Shown here: positions 10,592 to 18,745 of the stretch, piece after piece | Layout of the letters: every line of letters starts with the position of its first letter | Numbering within the stretch: the first letter of the stretch is position 1 | NCBI GenBank assembly: GCA_035998495.1 | Contig: DASYHP010000064.1 | Location: 62,001 to 126,000 of the forward strand | DNA: 64,000 nt | Direction: 5' to 3' | DNA from: Mesorhizobium_B sp035998495 | GTDB lineage: Bacteria; Pseudomonadota; Alphaproteobacteria; Rhizobiales; Rhizobiaceae | Position numbers and translations under genes: made by a program | Notes under the pieces: generated by a model | What the model saw: only the letters and a program-made list of their open reading frames with translations | Database searches by the model: none | What the model was told of the DNA's origin: nothing

Positions 10592-10735
10592 TGGGCTCCG
10601 AGAAGGGGTAGGGCGAAAGGCCGCTCGCTGAGCGCATCCACGCCGAAGCCGCGAACCTCCCCACCATTTGGGATCAAGCTTGCAAAGGGCGTGAATGCAA
10701 ATCAAAAATCAAGCCTTGCCGGCGAAGAGAGCGAC
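10592..10735. promoter_or_regulatory. Divergent promoter region between livG and TIGR04076-like gene
   Basis: This 144-base gap separates the two arms of the catabolic/transport locus. Toward its right end there are two TGCAAA hexamers in direct orientation (about 10682 and 10695), and TTGCA/TGCAA form an inverted pair around them. Such TGCAAA-rich motifs resemble operators of ScfR/PccR-type regulators of short-chain acyl-CoA genes in alphaproteobacteria, but this is only a resemblance. No regulator gene is adjacent. No clear -35/-10 pair stood out. Confidence 0.4.
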
Positions 10736-11113
10736 GTGGATCAGAACGAGGCGGGCGGAACAAGTTCGACGGGGGCCGCCGGCGACGACGGCTTCGACCT
10801 CCATGACCTGCGCGTCGAGGTGATCGTGCCCGAAGGCGGGCCGGTTTATTGCGGCGCCGAGCCCGGCGACCATTTCGAGCTGCGCGGGGAGATGCTCCAC
10901 CTGCCGCCCGGCCAGGGTTTCTCCATCTACTCGCTCGCCGCCGTCCTGCCGCTGCTCGCCGCCAAACAGCGGCCGACCCACGCACACGACTGGATGACCA
11001 CGGACGCCGAGATCGCCTGCCCCGACCCCAACTGCTCGACGCGCCTGCGCATCACGCGTCTGGGCCTGCGCCGCTTCAGCCACGCCGCCACGACGGCCGT
11101 GCCGCTTCCGTGA
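10736..11113 (+). CDS. TIGR04076-like conserved protein of unknown function
   Basis: A 125-residue soluble protein whose residues about 28-115 match the TIGR04076 pattern from memory: VYCGAEPGDHFEL, then GFSIYSLAAVLPLLAAKQR and the cysteine pair in ACPDPNC. The family has no established biochemical role. The spaced cysteines could bind a metal or be redox active, but this is inference. GTG 10736 is chosen (weak AGAGAG ribosome site upstream); an in-frame GTG at 10691 is an alternative. It is followed after 8 bases by the aldo/keto reductase gene, so it is probably cotranscribed with the reductase and the Liv-type binding protein. Coding direction is supported by the tight spacing and family match. 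Confidence 0.72.
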   Translation: MDQNEAGGTSSTGAAGDDGFDLHDLRVEVIVPEGGPVYCGAEPGDHFELRGEMLHLPPGQGFSIYSLAAVLPLLAAKQRPTHAHDWMTTDAEIACPDPNCSTRLRITRLGLRRFSHAATTAVPLP

Positions 11114-11121
11114 GGGTGACC

Positions 11122-12189
11122 ATGCTGCGCACCGAACTCGCCCCCGGCTATTCCATCTCGCGCGTGATCCGCGGAAACTGGCAGCTCGCCAAGGGTCACG
11201 GCGCCCTGAGGAGCGATGACCCGTCCGCCGACCTGATGGCCTATGCGGAAGCAGGCATCACGACGTTCGACTGCGCCGACATCTATACCGGCGTCGAGGA
11301 GACGATCGGCCGCTTCCGTCAGGCCTTCGCCGAGAAGCATGGCTATGCTGCGCTGGATCGCATCCAGGTCCACACCAAGTTCGTGCCCGATCTCGACGTC
11401 CTCGGCACGATCGAAAAAGCCACTGTCACGCAAGTCATTGACCGCTCGCTAAAGCGCCTCGGAGTCGAGCGGCTCGACCTCGTCCAGCTCCACTGGTGGG
11501 ATTTTTCCCAACCCCGCTGGATCGAGACTGGGCTCTGGCTCGACGAGCTTCGCCGGGCGGGCAAGATCCGCAATGTCGGCGCGACCAATTTCGACGCTGA
11601 GCGGATGGCTCGAATGGTCGATGCCGGCGTGCCGCTTGTTTCCATGCAAGTGCAATACTCGCTTCTCGACCAGCGCCCGGCAAAACGACTTGCCGAGGCG
11701 GCCCGGCAGCGCGGCGTGTCGCTGCTTTGCTACGGCACGGTGGCGGGCGGCCTCCTGAGCGACCGCTGGCTGGGCGCGCCTGAGCCGAAGGAAGTGTTCG
11801 AGAATCGCTCGCTGGTCAAATACAAGCTCATCATCGACGAATGGGGCGGTTGGGATCTGTTTCAGGCGCTGCTCCGCGCTCTGCGGGGGGTGGCCGACCG
11901 TCACGGCACGGAGATCGCCGCTGTGGCGAGCGCCGCCGCCCTTGAATGGCCCCATGTGGCGGGCGTCATCGTGGGCGCGCGCGACCGCTCGCACCTGCCG
12001 GCCAACCTCGCGGTGGCCTCAGTCCGGCTGATGGAGGAAGACCGCCGCGCGATCGATGCCGTGCTCGCGGAGTCGTCGCCCCTGCCGGGCGAGGTCTATG
12101 AGCTCGAACGCGACCGCACGGGACGCCACGGCGCGATCATGAAATACAATCTGGGCGGGGTGGGCGCAGCCGCGCAGCCCACCGCGTAA
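11122..12189 (+). CDS. Aldo/keto reductase
   Basis: NAD(P)H-dependent carbonyl reductase of 355 residues. The tetrad is visible: Asp and Tyr in FDCADIYTGVE, Lys in HTKF, His in LVQLHWW. It is clearly a relative of the reductase half of the fusion at 5674-7137 (shared LQLHWW, TNFDA, YGT and DRWLGAPEP-like stretches), so the locus holds two paralogous reductases, only one carrying a Rid domain. ATG 11122 is used; GTG 11116 is an in-frame alternative. It sits 8 bases after the TIGR04076-like gene and 50 bases before the binding-protein gene; that gap contains the inverted repeat GCCGGC-N5-GCCGGC. Substrate unknown. Confidence 0.92.
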   Translation: MLRTELAPGYSISRVIRGNWQLAKGHGALRSDDPSADLMAYAEAGITTFDCADIYTGVEETIGRFRQAFAEKHGYAALDRIQVHTKFVPDLDVLGTIEKATVTQVIDRSLKRLGVERLDLVQLHWWDFSQPRWIETGLWLDELRRAGKIRNVGATNFDAERMARMVDAGVPLVSMQVQYSLLDQRPAKRLAEAARQRGVSLLCYGTVAGGLLSDRWLGAPEPKEVFENRSLVKYKLIIDEWGGWDLFQALLRALRGVADRHGTEIAAVASAAALEWPHVAGVIVGARDRSHLPANLAVASVRLMEEDRRAIDAVLAESSPLPGEVYELERDRTGRHGAIMKYNLGGVGAAAQPTA

Positions 12190-12239
12190 GATCGACAATA
12201 GCCGGCGCCAAGCCGGCACAGTTCAACAGGGGAACCGAA

Positions 12240-13508
12240 ATGAAACACATCACCAAAGCCTTGGCTCTCGCCACGGGTCTCGGCATTTCCGCCGCGCCGG
12301 CCTTCGCGGCCGAGTGCGACGTCACCGTCGGCCTGGTCATGGAACTGACCGGCCCCGCCGGTGCCTACGGGCAAGCCGGCGCCAAGGCCGTGGAGATGGC
12401 CTTCAGGGACTTCAACGACGCCGGCGGCTTCGGCGAGGGCTGCAAACTGCTCACCGATGTGCGCGACAGCCAGAGCCAGGGCAATGTCGCCGTCGATCAG
12501 GCGACGCAGCTCGTCAACATCGGCAAGGTGCCGGTGATCATCGGCGGCATCATCTCGTCCGTCTCGATCCCGATCCTCACATCGGTCACCGCACCCGCCG
12601 GCGTGGTGCAGGTGTCGCCCGCCTCGTCCTCGCCGACGCTCACGCAGTTGGGTGAGGAAGGCAAGACCAACGGCGTCTTCTTCCGCACCATCACGTCCGA
12701 TGCGCTCCAGGGCACGGCGGCGGCGAAATACGCGATCGACCAGGGCCTCACGAGCCTCGCCATCATCCACGTCAACAACGACTTCGGCGTGAACATGGTC
12801 AAGGAGTTCACCAAGGCCTTCGAGAAGCTCGGCGGCACGATCACCTCGGTTACGCCCTATAACGAGAAGCAGGCGAGCTACACGGCGGAAGCCTCCGCCG
12901 CCATGCAAGGCGACCCGGAGGCGCTTTACCTCGTCTCCTACCCCGTGGATGGCGCGACCATCGCCCGCGCGTGGATCTCGGGTGGCGGGCCGGCGAAGTT
13001 CCTGCTGAACGACGGCATGAACTCGTCGGACTTCATCTCGGCCGTCGGCGCGCAATATCTCAACGACGCCTACGGCACTTCGTCGGGCACCGCGCCCACC
13101 CCATCCACCGAATACTTCAACCAGAACTTCGAGGCCTTCTCCGGCGGCATCAAGCCGGACGCGCCGGCCGCCGACCGTTCCTATGACGCGGCCGCCATCG
13201 TGGCGCTCGCCGTCGCTAAGGCCGGCAAGGGCGATTCCGCCGCCATCAAGGCCGCGATCCCTGAGGTGACGGCCGAGGGTGGCGAGCCGATCCATGCCGG
13301 CAAGCAGGAATTCGCCAAGGCGCTCGCGCTCATCGAGGAGGGCAAGCCGGTGAAATACGAAGGCGTCATCGGCCCGGTCAGCTTCGACAATCTCGGTGAT
13401 ATCACCGGCCCGTTCCGCCTGTGGCGCATCCAGAATGGCGAAGTGACGACCACGGGCGAGATGAGCGCCGAAGAGGTGACGAAGCTCAAGGCCGAGATCG
13501 GCGAGTAA
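12240..13508 (+). CDS. Liv-type periplasmic substrate-binding protein
   Basis: Periplasmic binding protein of 422 residues, type I fold (Peripla_BP_6). A signal peptide is visible (MKHITKALALATGLGISAAP, cleavage probably after AFA near residue 23). Domain landmarks are VGLVMELTGPAGAYGQAGAKA, the hinge segment VIIGGIISSVSIPI followed by VVQVSPASSSPTL, and YPVDGATIARAW. AGGGG before the ATG is a reasonable ribosome site. It almost certainly serves the LivHMGF importer encoded divergently at 7121-10591, since no other Liv permease is nearby. Family members bind amino acids, amides, aromatic acids or short carboxylates; the adjacent acyl-CoA synthetase suggests a carboxylate. Confidence 0.92.
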   Translation: MKHITKALALATGLGISAAPAFAAECDVTVGLVMELTGPAGAYGQAGAKAVEMAFRDFNDAGGFGEGCKLLTDVRDSQSQGNVAVDQATQLVNIGKVPVIIGGIISSVSIPILTSVTAPAGVVQVSPASSSPTLTQLGEEGKTNGVFFRTITSDALQGTAAAKYAIDQGLTSLAIIHVNNDFGVNMVKEFTKAFEKLGGTITSVTPYNEKQASYTAEASAAMQGDPEALYLVSYPVDGATIARAWISGGGPAKFLLNDGMNSSDFISAVGAQYLNDAYGTSSGTAPTPSTEYFNQNFEAFSGGIKPDAPAADRSYDAAAIVALAVAKAGKGDSAAIKAAIPEVTAEGGEPIHAGKQEFAKALALIEEGKPVKYEGVIGPVSFDNLGDITGPFRLWRIQNGEVTTTGEMSAEEVTKLKAEIGE

Positions 13509-13543
13509 GCGCCTTCGGAGGCCGTTTCCGCATGAGACCTGCG

Positions 13544-13566
13544 CCGCCGCCTGTCCGGGGCGGCGG
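13544..13566 (+). terminator. GC-rich stem-loop after the binding-protein gene
   Basis: An 8-bp perfect stem (CCGCCGCC / GGCGGCGG) with a 7-base loop lies 36 bases after the binding-protein stop. It lacks a T-tract, so it is more likely an mRNA 3'-end stabiliser or Rho-assisted end that raises binding-protein dosage over the downstream synthetase than a true intrinsic terminator. Confidence 0.4.
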
Positions 13567-13640
13567 AGGGTTGCACGGTTTTGGGGTGCGGGCGGCCGGC
13601 GAGGGCTACGCAGCAGCCGGCTTCGTGGGCCAACCCCTTT

Positions 13641-13660
13641 TTTGCACTGCACAAAGTGCT
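13641..13660. promoter_or_regulatory. Inverted repeat upstream of acyl-CoA synthetase
   Basis: GCACT (13644-13648) and AGTGC (13655-13659) form an inverted repeat nested with TTTG...CAAA arms, 13 bases before the synthetase ATG. Its dyad symmetry and position suggest an operator or a small leader hairpin. It shares the TTTGCA element seen in the livG intergenic region, hinting at one regulator for both, but no binding protein can be named. Confidence 0.35.
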
Positions 13661-13672
13661 AAGTTGCCGCTC

Positions 13673-15307
13673 ATGCTGCAGCGCGCAAAAACCTATGGGA
13701 AACTTTATCGCGATTTCGCGTGGCGCATCCCGGAACGCTTCAACATCGGGACGGAGATCGCCGATCGCTGGGCGAAGGCGGAACCCGACCGGCTCGCGGT
13801 GATCGAGCGACGCTCGGACGGCCATATCGAGCGCCGCTCCTTCGGCCAACTGGCGGACGCCTCCGACCGGCTGGCCTCGGCGCTCCGGCAACGCGGCCTC
13901 CGCCGCGGCGACCGCATTGCGCTCCTCCTGCCACAGGGCTTCGAGACCGTGGTCGCGCATGCGGCGAGCGCCAAGCTCGGGACTGTGGCAGTGCCGCTCG
14001 CGCTCCTGTTCGGGCGCGACGCGCTTTCCCACCGGCTGCGGACCTCCGGCGCGCGGGCGCTGGTCGCCAACGCGAAGGGCTTTGCCAAGGTCCGCGCCAT
14101 CCAGGAAGACCTGCCCGAGCTCGATCAGGTCCTCGTGACAGACGGAGCGGAGGCCGGCGCGGCCGACTTCTGGCAATCCATCGCGGACGTCCCCAAGGAT
14201 TTCGAGCCGGCCGATACCGGGCCGGACGACCCCGCGCTGATGATCTTCACCTCAGGCACCACGGGCCAGCCCAAGGGCGCGCTGCACGGCCACCGCGTGC
14301 TCTTGGGCCACCTGCCCGGCATCGCCATGATGCAGGAATTCATGCCGCAGCCGGATGACCTGTTCTGGACGCCGGCCGACTGGGCCTGGGCGGGCGGGCT
14401 CCTCAACATGCTCCTGCCGAGCCTTTATCTTGGCGTGCCGGTCGTGGCCGCGCCCTCCGAAGGGTTTGACCCGGAGGCAGCGCTCGGGCTTATGGAGGCG
14501 CTTCAAATCCGCAACGCCTTCATCCCGCCGACGGCGCTCAGGCTCCTGCGCGGCGTGCCCGACATCCAAAAACGCTTCCGCTTGAACCTGCGCGCCGTCA
14601 GCTCAGCCGGCGAGGCGCTGGGGCGGGAAACTTTTGAGCGGGCGGAGGAGGCGCTGGGCCTCCCCGTCAACGAGGCCTATGGGCAGACCGAGTGCAATCT
14701 CGTCATCGCCTCCTGCGCGGCGCTCGGCGTGTCGCGGCCCGGCGCGACCGGCCTGCCCGTGCCGGGCCATGAGGTCGCGGTGATCGACGGCGACGGCCGC
14801 GAACTGCCGCCGGGCGAGGCCGGTGAGATCGCCGTCAGGCGGCCCGACCCCGTGATGTTCCTGCGCTACTGGGAGAACGAGGAAGCGACCGCGGAAAAGT
14901 TCAGGGGCGACTGGATGCTGACCGGCGACCAGGCGTTTCGCGACGCGGACGGCTACTTTTATTTCAAAGGCCGCAACGACGACATCATCACCTCGGCGGG
15001 ATTCCGCATCGGCCCCGGCGAAGTGGAGGACTGCCTGAACGCCCATCCCGCCGTCCGCATGTCGGCGGCGGTGGGCAAGCCCGATGCGATCCGGACCGAG
15101 ATCGTCAAGGCCTATGTGGCGCTGAACGATGGTTTTGCGGCCTCGCCCGAACTGGCGGACGGCATTCGCGCCTTCGTGCGCGAGCGCTTGTCCGCGCACG
15201 AATATCCGCGCGAGGTCGAGTTCGTGGACGCCGTTCCGCTCACCACCTCGGGCAAGGTGATCCGCCGCGCCTTTCGCGAGCGCGCCAGAGCTGAAGCCGA
15301 AGGCTGA
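13673..15307 (+). CDS. Acyl-CoA synthetase (AMP-forming, MACS-like)
   Basis: Activates a carboxylic acid to its CoA thioester via an acyl-adenylate. It has 544 residues. Motifs are the phosphate loop FTSGTTGQPKGALHGHR, NEAYGQTECN (A5), WMLTGDQAFRDADGYFYFKGRNDDII (A7-A8 region) and the C-terminal TTSGKVIRRAFR with the adenylation Lys. The frame is open upstream, but ATG 13673 (MLQRAKTYGKLY) matches the usual N-terminus of medium/short-chain acyl-CoA ligases (RFNIG...DRWA follows). There is no good Shine-Dalgarno. Located after the Liv binding protein, it probably activates the imported acid, feeding the acyl-CoA dehydrogenase across the locus. Isobutyrate-like, medium-chain or aromatic acids are all possible. 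Confidence 0.93.
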   Translation: MLQRAKTYGKLYRDFAWRIPERFNIGTEIADRWAKAEPDRLAVIERRSDGHIERRSFGQLADASDRLASALRQRGLRRGDRIALLLPQGFETVVAHAASAKLGTVAVPLALLFGRDALSHRLRTSGARALVANAKGFAKVRAIQEDLPELDQVLVTDGAEAGAADFWQSIADVPKDFEPADTGPDDPALMIFTSGTTGQPKGALHGHRVLLGHLPGIAMMQEFMPQPDDLFWTPADWAWAGGLLNMLLPSLYLGVPVVAAPSEGFDPEAALGLMEALQIRNAFIPPTALRLLRGVPDIQKRFRLNLRAVSSAGEALGRETFERAEEALGLPVNEAYGQTECNLVIASCAALGVSRPGATGLPVPGHEVAVIDGDGRELPPGEAGEIAVRRPDPVMFLRYWENEEATAEKFRGDWMLTGDQAFRDADGYFYFKGRNDDIITSAGFRIGPGEVEDCLNAHPAVRMSAAVGKPDAIRTEIVKAYVALNDGFAASPELADGIRAFVRERLSAHEYPREVEFVDAVPLTTSGKVIRRAFRERARAEAEG

Positions 15308-15326
15308 CCGCCCTCATTCTTCTGCA

Positions 15327-15367
15327 CATGATCTTGTCCGAGAAGCCTGCGACTTCTCGGGATCATG
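15327..15367. repeat. Intergenic palindromic repeat (CATGATC...GATCATG), copy 1
   Basis: A 41-base dyad between convergent genes: outer arms CATGATC/GATCATG, inner arms CCGAGAAG/CTTCTCGG around a 7-base loop. The same architecture recurs at 40847-40908. Such REP-like elements are common between genes in Phyllobacteriaceae. Here it may also terminate the acyl-CoA synthetase and acetyltransferase transcripts from both sides. Confidence 0.7.
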
Positions 15368-15370
15368 CGT

Positions 15371-16651
15371 TCAATGCCTCCCGATCAGCGCCTTGAGGCG
15401 CCGCCGCAGCAGGCGCACGGCGTTGCGCGCGTCGCGCCCGAACACGAACTGCTGGGCCGCCTGGCGGACCAGCCGCTCGGCGCCGGGCGCGAGCCCCACC
15501 GCGATCGTACCCATGGACCGGCGCTCGCTCCAGATGCGGCTCATCACAGGGTGGTCGGGCACCGCGCAGGAATCGGTGGCCTCGATACCCGCATCGGCGA
15601 GATGCTCCCGCGTGACCTCGATCATCAGGAGGGTGCCGGGCGAAAAAGCGGCATAGGCCTCGTCATAGGCCGTCTTCCAGGTGTAGGCCATGCCGCGCTC
15701 GACCAGCACGATCAGGGCTGCGATCACCTTGCCGCCCAGCCGCAGGAGATGAACGCGGCACAGATCCTGCTCAGCCATCCGGTGCACCGCCTCGCGCGCG
15801 AAGGCCGCGCGGAAGCGGTCGATCGCCATGGCCGTGCCGTGCCGTCCCTTCCATCCCGCCGCTTCGAGCGACAGAAAGGCTTCCACGCCGAGCCGAACTT
15901 GGTCTGGTCCCCGCAAGGTGAGGTGCTCCAGAGGGGCTTCGGCCTCCAGGCGGCGCTTGAGCCGGCGGAACTCCCGGAAATGATGGGCGCGCAGGGCGGC
16001 GCGGAGATAATCGTCCGGCTCCATCCTACTTTGAAGGAACGGCCGCTCGGCCCGCCCCACCTCTTCCACGGGAAGCTTGCGCTGCGCGGCCACCGCCTTC
16101 AGCAGCGTGGCGACGGGACCGTCGAGCCGCATCTCGGGCAGCACGAACACTTTGGGCAATCCCAGGTGCGGCCGCGCGAGCATGGCAAGGAAATCGTCGA
16201 GCACGCCCATGGGGTCGTCGCAGTCCAGAAGCGGGGTGCCGAGGGGGCCGAACGGGTTGGCCCAGGTCCGCAAGGTCGGCACGCCGAAGGGACTGGCCGG
16301 CTTCTCCACCGTCAGGGGCACGAGCAGCCTCAACCGGCTCTTCTCCTCGTCGCCGTCGCGAATCACGGCGAGGCGCACCTCACGGTCTTCCAGCCGCGGC
16401 ATAGCCGGCGCGAGAAAGCGCGGGTTGAAGAAGATGTTGGGCTCCACCGCGCGCGCCGAAAGGAAGTCGAGTTCATCCACGAGGTCGAAGCCCGCGGCGG
16501 CGGGATAGATGGCGAGCTTACGCCGAGGGTGCGAGGGCGCCACCGCCACGGCGGACGGGTCGGGCCGCGGCGACGGCCAGTCGGCCAGGCCGGCGATCAG
16601 GGCGCCCGAGGGGCTCCAGCTCGATTCTTCCAGAAGGGGAATGGCGGCCAT
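15371..16651 (-). CDS. GNAT-fold acetyltransferase, CelD/BcsL-like
   Basis: Predicted cytoplasmic acyltransferase of 426 residues acting in extracellular polysaccharide production. The C-terminal half (from about residue 225, MEPDDYLRAALRAHHFREFR) resembles the Acetyltransf_6/CelD module, with the conserved GKVIAALIVLVERGMAYTWKTAYD strand region at about 310-340. The N-terminal half is a degenerate GNAT-like region typical of this family. It begins 4 bases after the end of the Wzx-like flippase gene on the same strand, so the two are one unit. CelD-like proteins are tied to cellulose or exopolysaccharide synthesis genetically, but the acceptor is unknown. Confidence 0.8.
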   Translation of the reverse strand: MAAIPLLEESSWSPSGALIAGLADWPSPRPDPSAVAVAPSHPRRKLAIYPAAAGFDLVDELDFLSARAVEPNIFFNPRFLAPAMPRLEDREVRLAVIRDGDEEKSRLRLLVPLTVEKPASPFGVPTLRTWANPFGPLGTPLLDCDDPMGVLDDFLAMLARPHLGLPKVFVLPEMRLDGPVATLLKAVAAQRKLPVEEVGRAERPFLQSRMEPDDYLRAALRAHHFREFRRLKRRLEAEAPLEHLTLRGPDQVRLGVEAFLSLEAAGWKGRHGTAMAIDRFRAAFAREAVHRMAEQDLCRVHLLRLGGKVIAALIVLVERGMAYTWKTAYDEAYAAFSPGTLLMIEVTREHLADAGIEATDSCAVPDHPVMSRIWSERRSMGTIAVGLAPGAERLVRQAAQQFVFGRDARNAVRLLRRRLKALIGRH

Positions 16652-16655
16652 GGCT

Positions 16656-18047
16656 TCAGCGCTTCGGTGCGAAAACGAACATGACGATGCCGAGCCGCCG
16701 CCAGACGGTGAAGGCGAGCATCGCGGCTTCGAAGAGGATGGAGGCGGCGGTGGCGAAGGCGGCCCCCCACAACCCGAAGACAGGGATCAGGGCCACGCTC
16801 AGCGCGACGTTGAGGAGGAGCGTGAGGCCGAACACGGCCGCGCAGGCGTTCTGGTGGCCCGTCATGGTGAGAAGCGTCTCGGCCGGGCCGATCGCCGCCC
16901 GCGCCGTCACGCCCAGGAGCAGGGGAAACAGGAGCGCATAGCCGGCCGTGAACTCGGGCCCGAACAAGGACAGCATCGGCTCGCCCAGGATCAGCACGGC
17001 GAGCGCCAGCGCGAGCGAGGGCCAGAATGTCCAGGACACGCTGTCGCGGGCGAGGCTCGCAAGCCGCGCGCGGTCGCCATGCGCGAACTGGGCGAAGCGT
17101 TGGCCGGTGCCCGCCTTCACCGCGAAATACACGAAATGCACCAGCGCCAGCGTCTTCACCGTGGCGAAATAGACGGCCACGTCGTGCGGCTCCATGAACA
17201 CGCCTACCATCAGCACATCGGCATTCGTCAGGAGGAAGAAGAAGCCTTCCACGAGGAAGATCGGCAGGGACACGGCCAGCCAGTGCCGGACCATCATCCG
17301 GGACGGCCCCCTGCCCGCCTGCCTGGACGTGGCTTTGGTCACGCCCACGAGTTGGCCGAGCGCCGTCGCATAGGTCGCGAGCAGGGCCGAGACCGCGGCC
17401 GTCTGGGCGCTGGGCGGGTAGCCGAGCCCGATTGCGCCCAGCACGAAGAGCAGGATCAGGAGCGGTCGCACGAGGTAGACGGGCGCCAGCGACGCCACGG
17501 CCCAGGACTGCGCGCGGGCTAGGCCGCCGAGCGTGTCCGACAGCGCGACCATCGGCACGCAAAGGATGCCGATCACGAACGGCGCGACATAGTAGGCCTC
17601 GATTCGGCCGGAGAGAAGCCAGAAGGCCAGGAGCCCCACCCCCATCAGAGCCGTCGAAGCGACGAGCACGAGCAAGCGGCTGGCCAGCACGATGCCGCGC
17701 AGTTCCTCGATCAGCCCCTTCTCTCGGTATTCTGGGACGAAACGCACGACCGAGGCGTGAAAGCCCAGGCACGACAGAGAGCCGGCGATCACCACCGTGG
17801 TCCACACCAGCACGAAGATGCCATAGTCGAAGCCGCCCATCGCGCGGGCGAGCACGACCTGGCTGCCGAAGGCGATCGCCGCGCTGCCCACGCGGATGGC
17901 GAAGGCGATCATCGACATGCGGCTGGCCGCGCCCCGCTCGTCGGCCGCGAAGAGCACCCCGTCGAGCTTGGAGAGCACCGGGCGCGCATGGCGCGCGAGA
18001 GGAGCCGGCAAAAGCCGGTCCGCCGTGACCGCCGCGGAAAAGCGCAC
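16656..18047 (-). CDS. Polysaccharide flippase-like membrane protein (Wzx/MATE-type)
   Basis: Multi-pass inner-membrane protein of 463 residues with about 12-14 hydrophobic helices; the segment VLARAMGGFDYGIFVLVWT is a signature of the Polysacc_synt/oligosaccharide flippase family. Expected role: moving lipid-linked oligosaccharide across the membrane. The start is taken as GTG 18047 because GAGGAGG lies about 5 bases upstream; a TTG at 18068 would add seven residues. It is followed by the CelD-like acetyltransferase gene and no glycosyltransferases are adjacent, so this is a detached two-gene export/modification unit. Confidence 0.85.
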   Translation of the reverse strand: MRFSAAVTADRLLPAPLARHARPVLSKLDGVLFAADERGAASRMSMIAFAIRVGSAAIAFGSQVVLARAMGGFDYGIFVLVWTTVVIAGSLSCLGFHASVVRFVPEYREKGLIEELRGIVLASRLLVLVASTALMGVGLLAFWLLSGRIEAYYVAPFVIGILCVPMVALSDTLGGLARAQSWAVASLAPVYLVRPLLILLFVLGAIGLGYPPSAQTAAVSALLATYATALGQLVGVTKATSRQAGRGPSRMMVRHWLAVSLPIFLVEGFFFLLTNADVLMVGVFMEPHDVAVYFATVKTLALVHFVYFAVKAGTGQRFAQFAHGDRARLASLARDSVSWTFWPSLALALAVLILGEPMLSLFGPEFTAGYALLFPLLLGVTARAAIGPAETLLTMTGHQNACAAVFGLTLLLNVALSVALIPVFGLWGAAFATAASILFEAAMLAFTVWRRLGIVMFVFAPKR

Positions 18048-18098
18048 GCGTCCTCCTCGTCCCAACAATCTCAGGGAGCGAGGCTTACGCTTGAGATG

Positions 18099-18674
18099 CT
18101 AAGAAACGGTTGGGCGGGGCTCCTCGCCCGGTTCTGCCTCTCCCCTGACGATGCCCACGAAGGGCAGCTCGCGAAACGCGTGGGCGACATCCATGCCGTA
18201 GCCCACCACGAAGTGGTCGGGGCAGTCGAAGCCCACATGGTCGGCCTCGATCGGCGACTTGCGCCGCATGCGCTTGTCCAGGAGAACTGCGATGCGGCAG
18301 CTCCGGGCGCCGCGGGAAAGCATCAGGTCGCGCGTATAGAGGAGCGTGCGGCCCGATTCCAGGATGTCGTCGATCAGGAGCAGGTCGCGCCCGCGCACAT
18401 CGTTGTCGATGTCGCGAAGGAGGCGCACCTCCCCGCCTGTCGTGCCCGCGCCATAGGACGAGATGAAGATGAACTCGACCTCCGGGGCCGAGCCCGCATC
18501 GTGCATGGCGCGGATCAGGTCGGCGGCGAAGATGAAGGAGCCCTTCAGCACGGAGACGACCAGCAGGTCGTGCGCGGGGATGGCCGCGATCTCCTTGGCG
18601 AGCTCCAGATTGCGCCGGGCGATGGTCGAGGCCGAAAACAGAACCTCGATCTTCTTTCCGCGCACCACGAGCAT
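18099..18674 (-). CDS. hpt: Hypoxanthine phosphoribosyltransferase
   Basis: Purine salvage enzyme converting hypoxanthine (and guanine) plus PRPP to the nucleotide. It has 191 residues; the PRPP loop is LLLIDDILESGRT, the flexible loop contains FISSYGAGTT, and the base-binding region is VGFDCPDHFVVGYGMD. The C-terminus (PGEEPRPTVS) is slightly extended and hydrophilic. It lies between the small membrane-protein gene and the flippase gene on the same strand, with gaps of 71 and 51 bases. Confidence 0.94.
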   Translation of the reverse strand: MLVVRGKKIEVLFSASTIARRNLELAKEIAAIPAHDLLVVSVLKGSFIFAADLIRAMHDAGSAPEVEFIFISSYGAGTTGGEVRLLRDIDNDVRGRDLLLIDDILESGRTLLYTRDLMLSRGARSCRIAVLLDKRMRRKSPIEADHVGFDCPDHFVVGYGMDVAHAFRELPFVGIVRGEAEPGEEPRPTVS

Positions 18675-18745
18675 GGCTCATTCCTCCGGAACCGTTTCGC
18701 GCCGGCTCATGCGCGCCCATCCGCGCCGATGCAAGCGCGCAATTG

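Noticed and set aside
12096..13652. A 518-residue minus-strand frame opposite the Liv binding protein
   Set aside because: Charged repetitive composition typical of antisense frames; the binding protein has a signal peptide and domain motifs.
13421..13672. N-terminal extension of the acyl-CoA synthetase frame
   Set aside because: Overlaps the binding-protein gene and is not conserved in the family; ATG 13673 gives a standard N-terminus.
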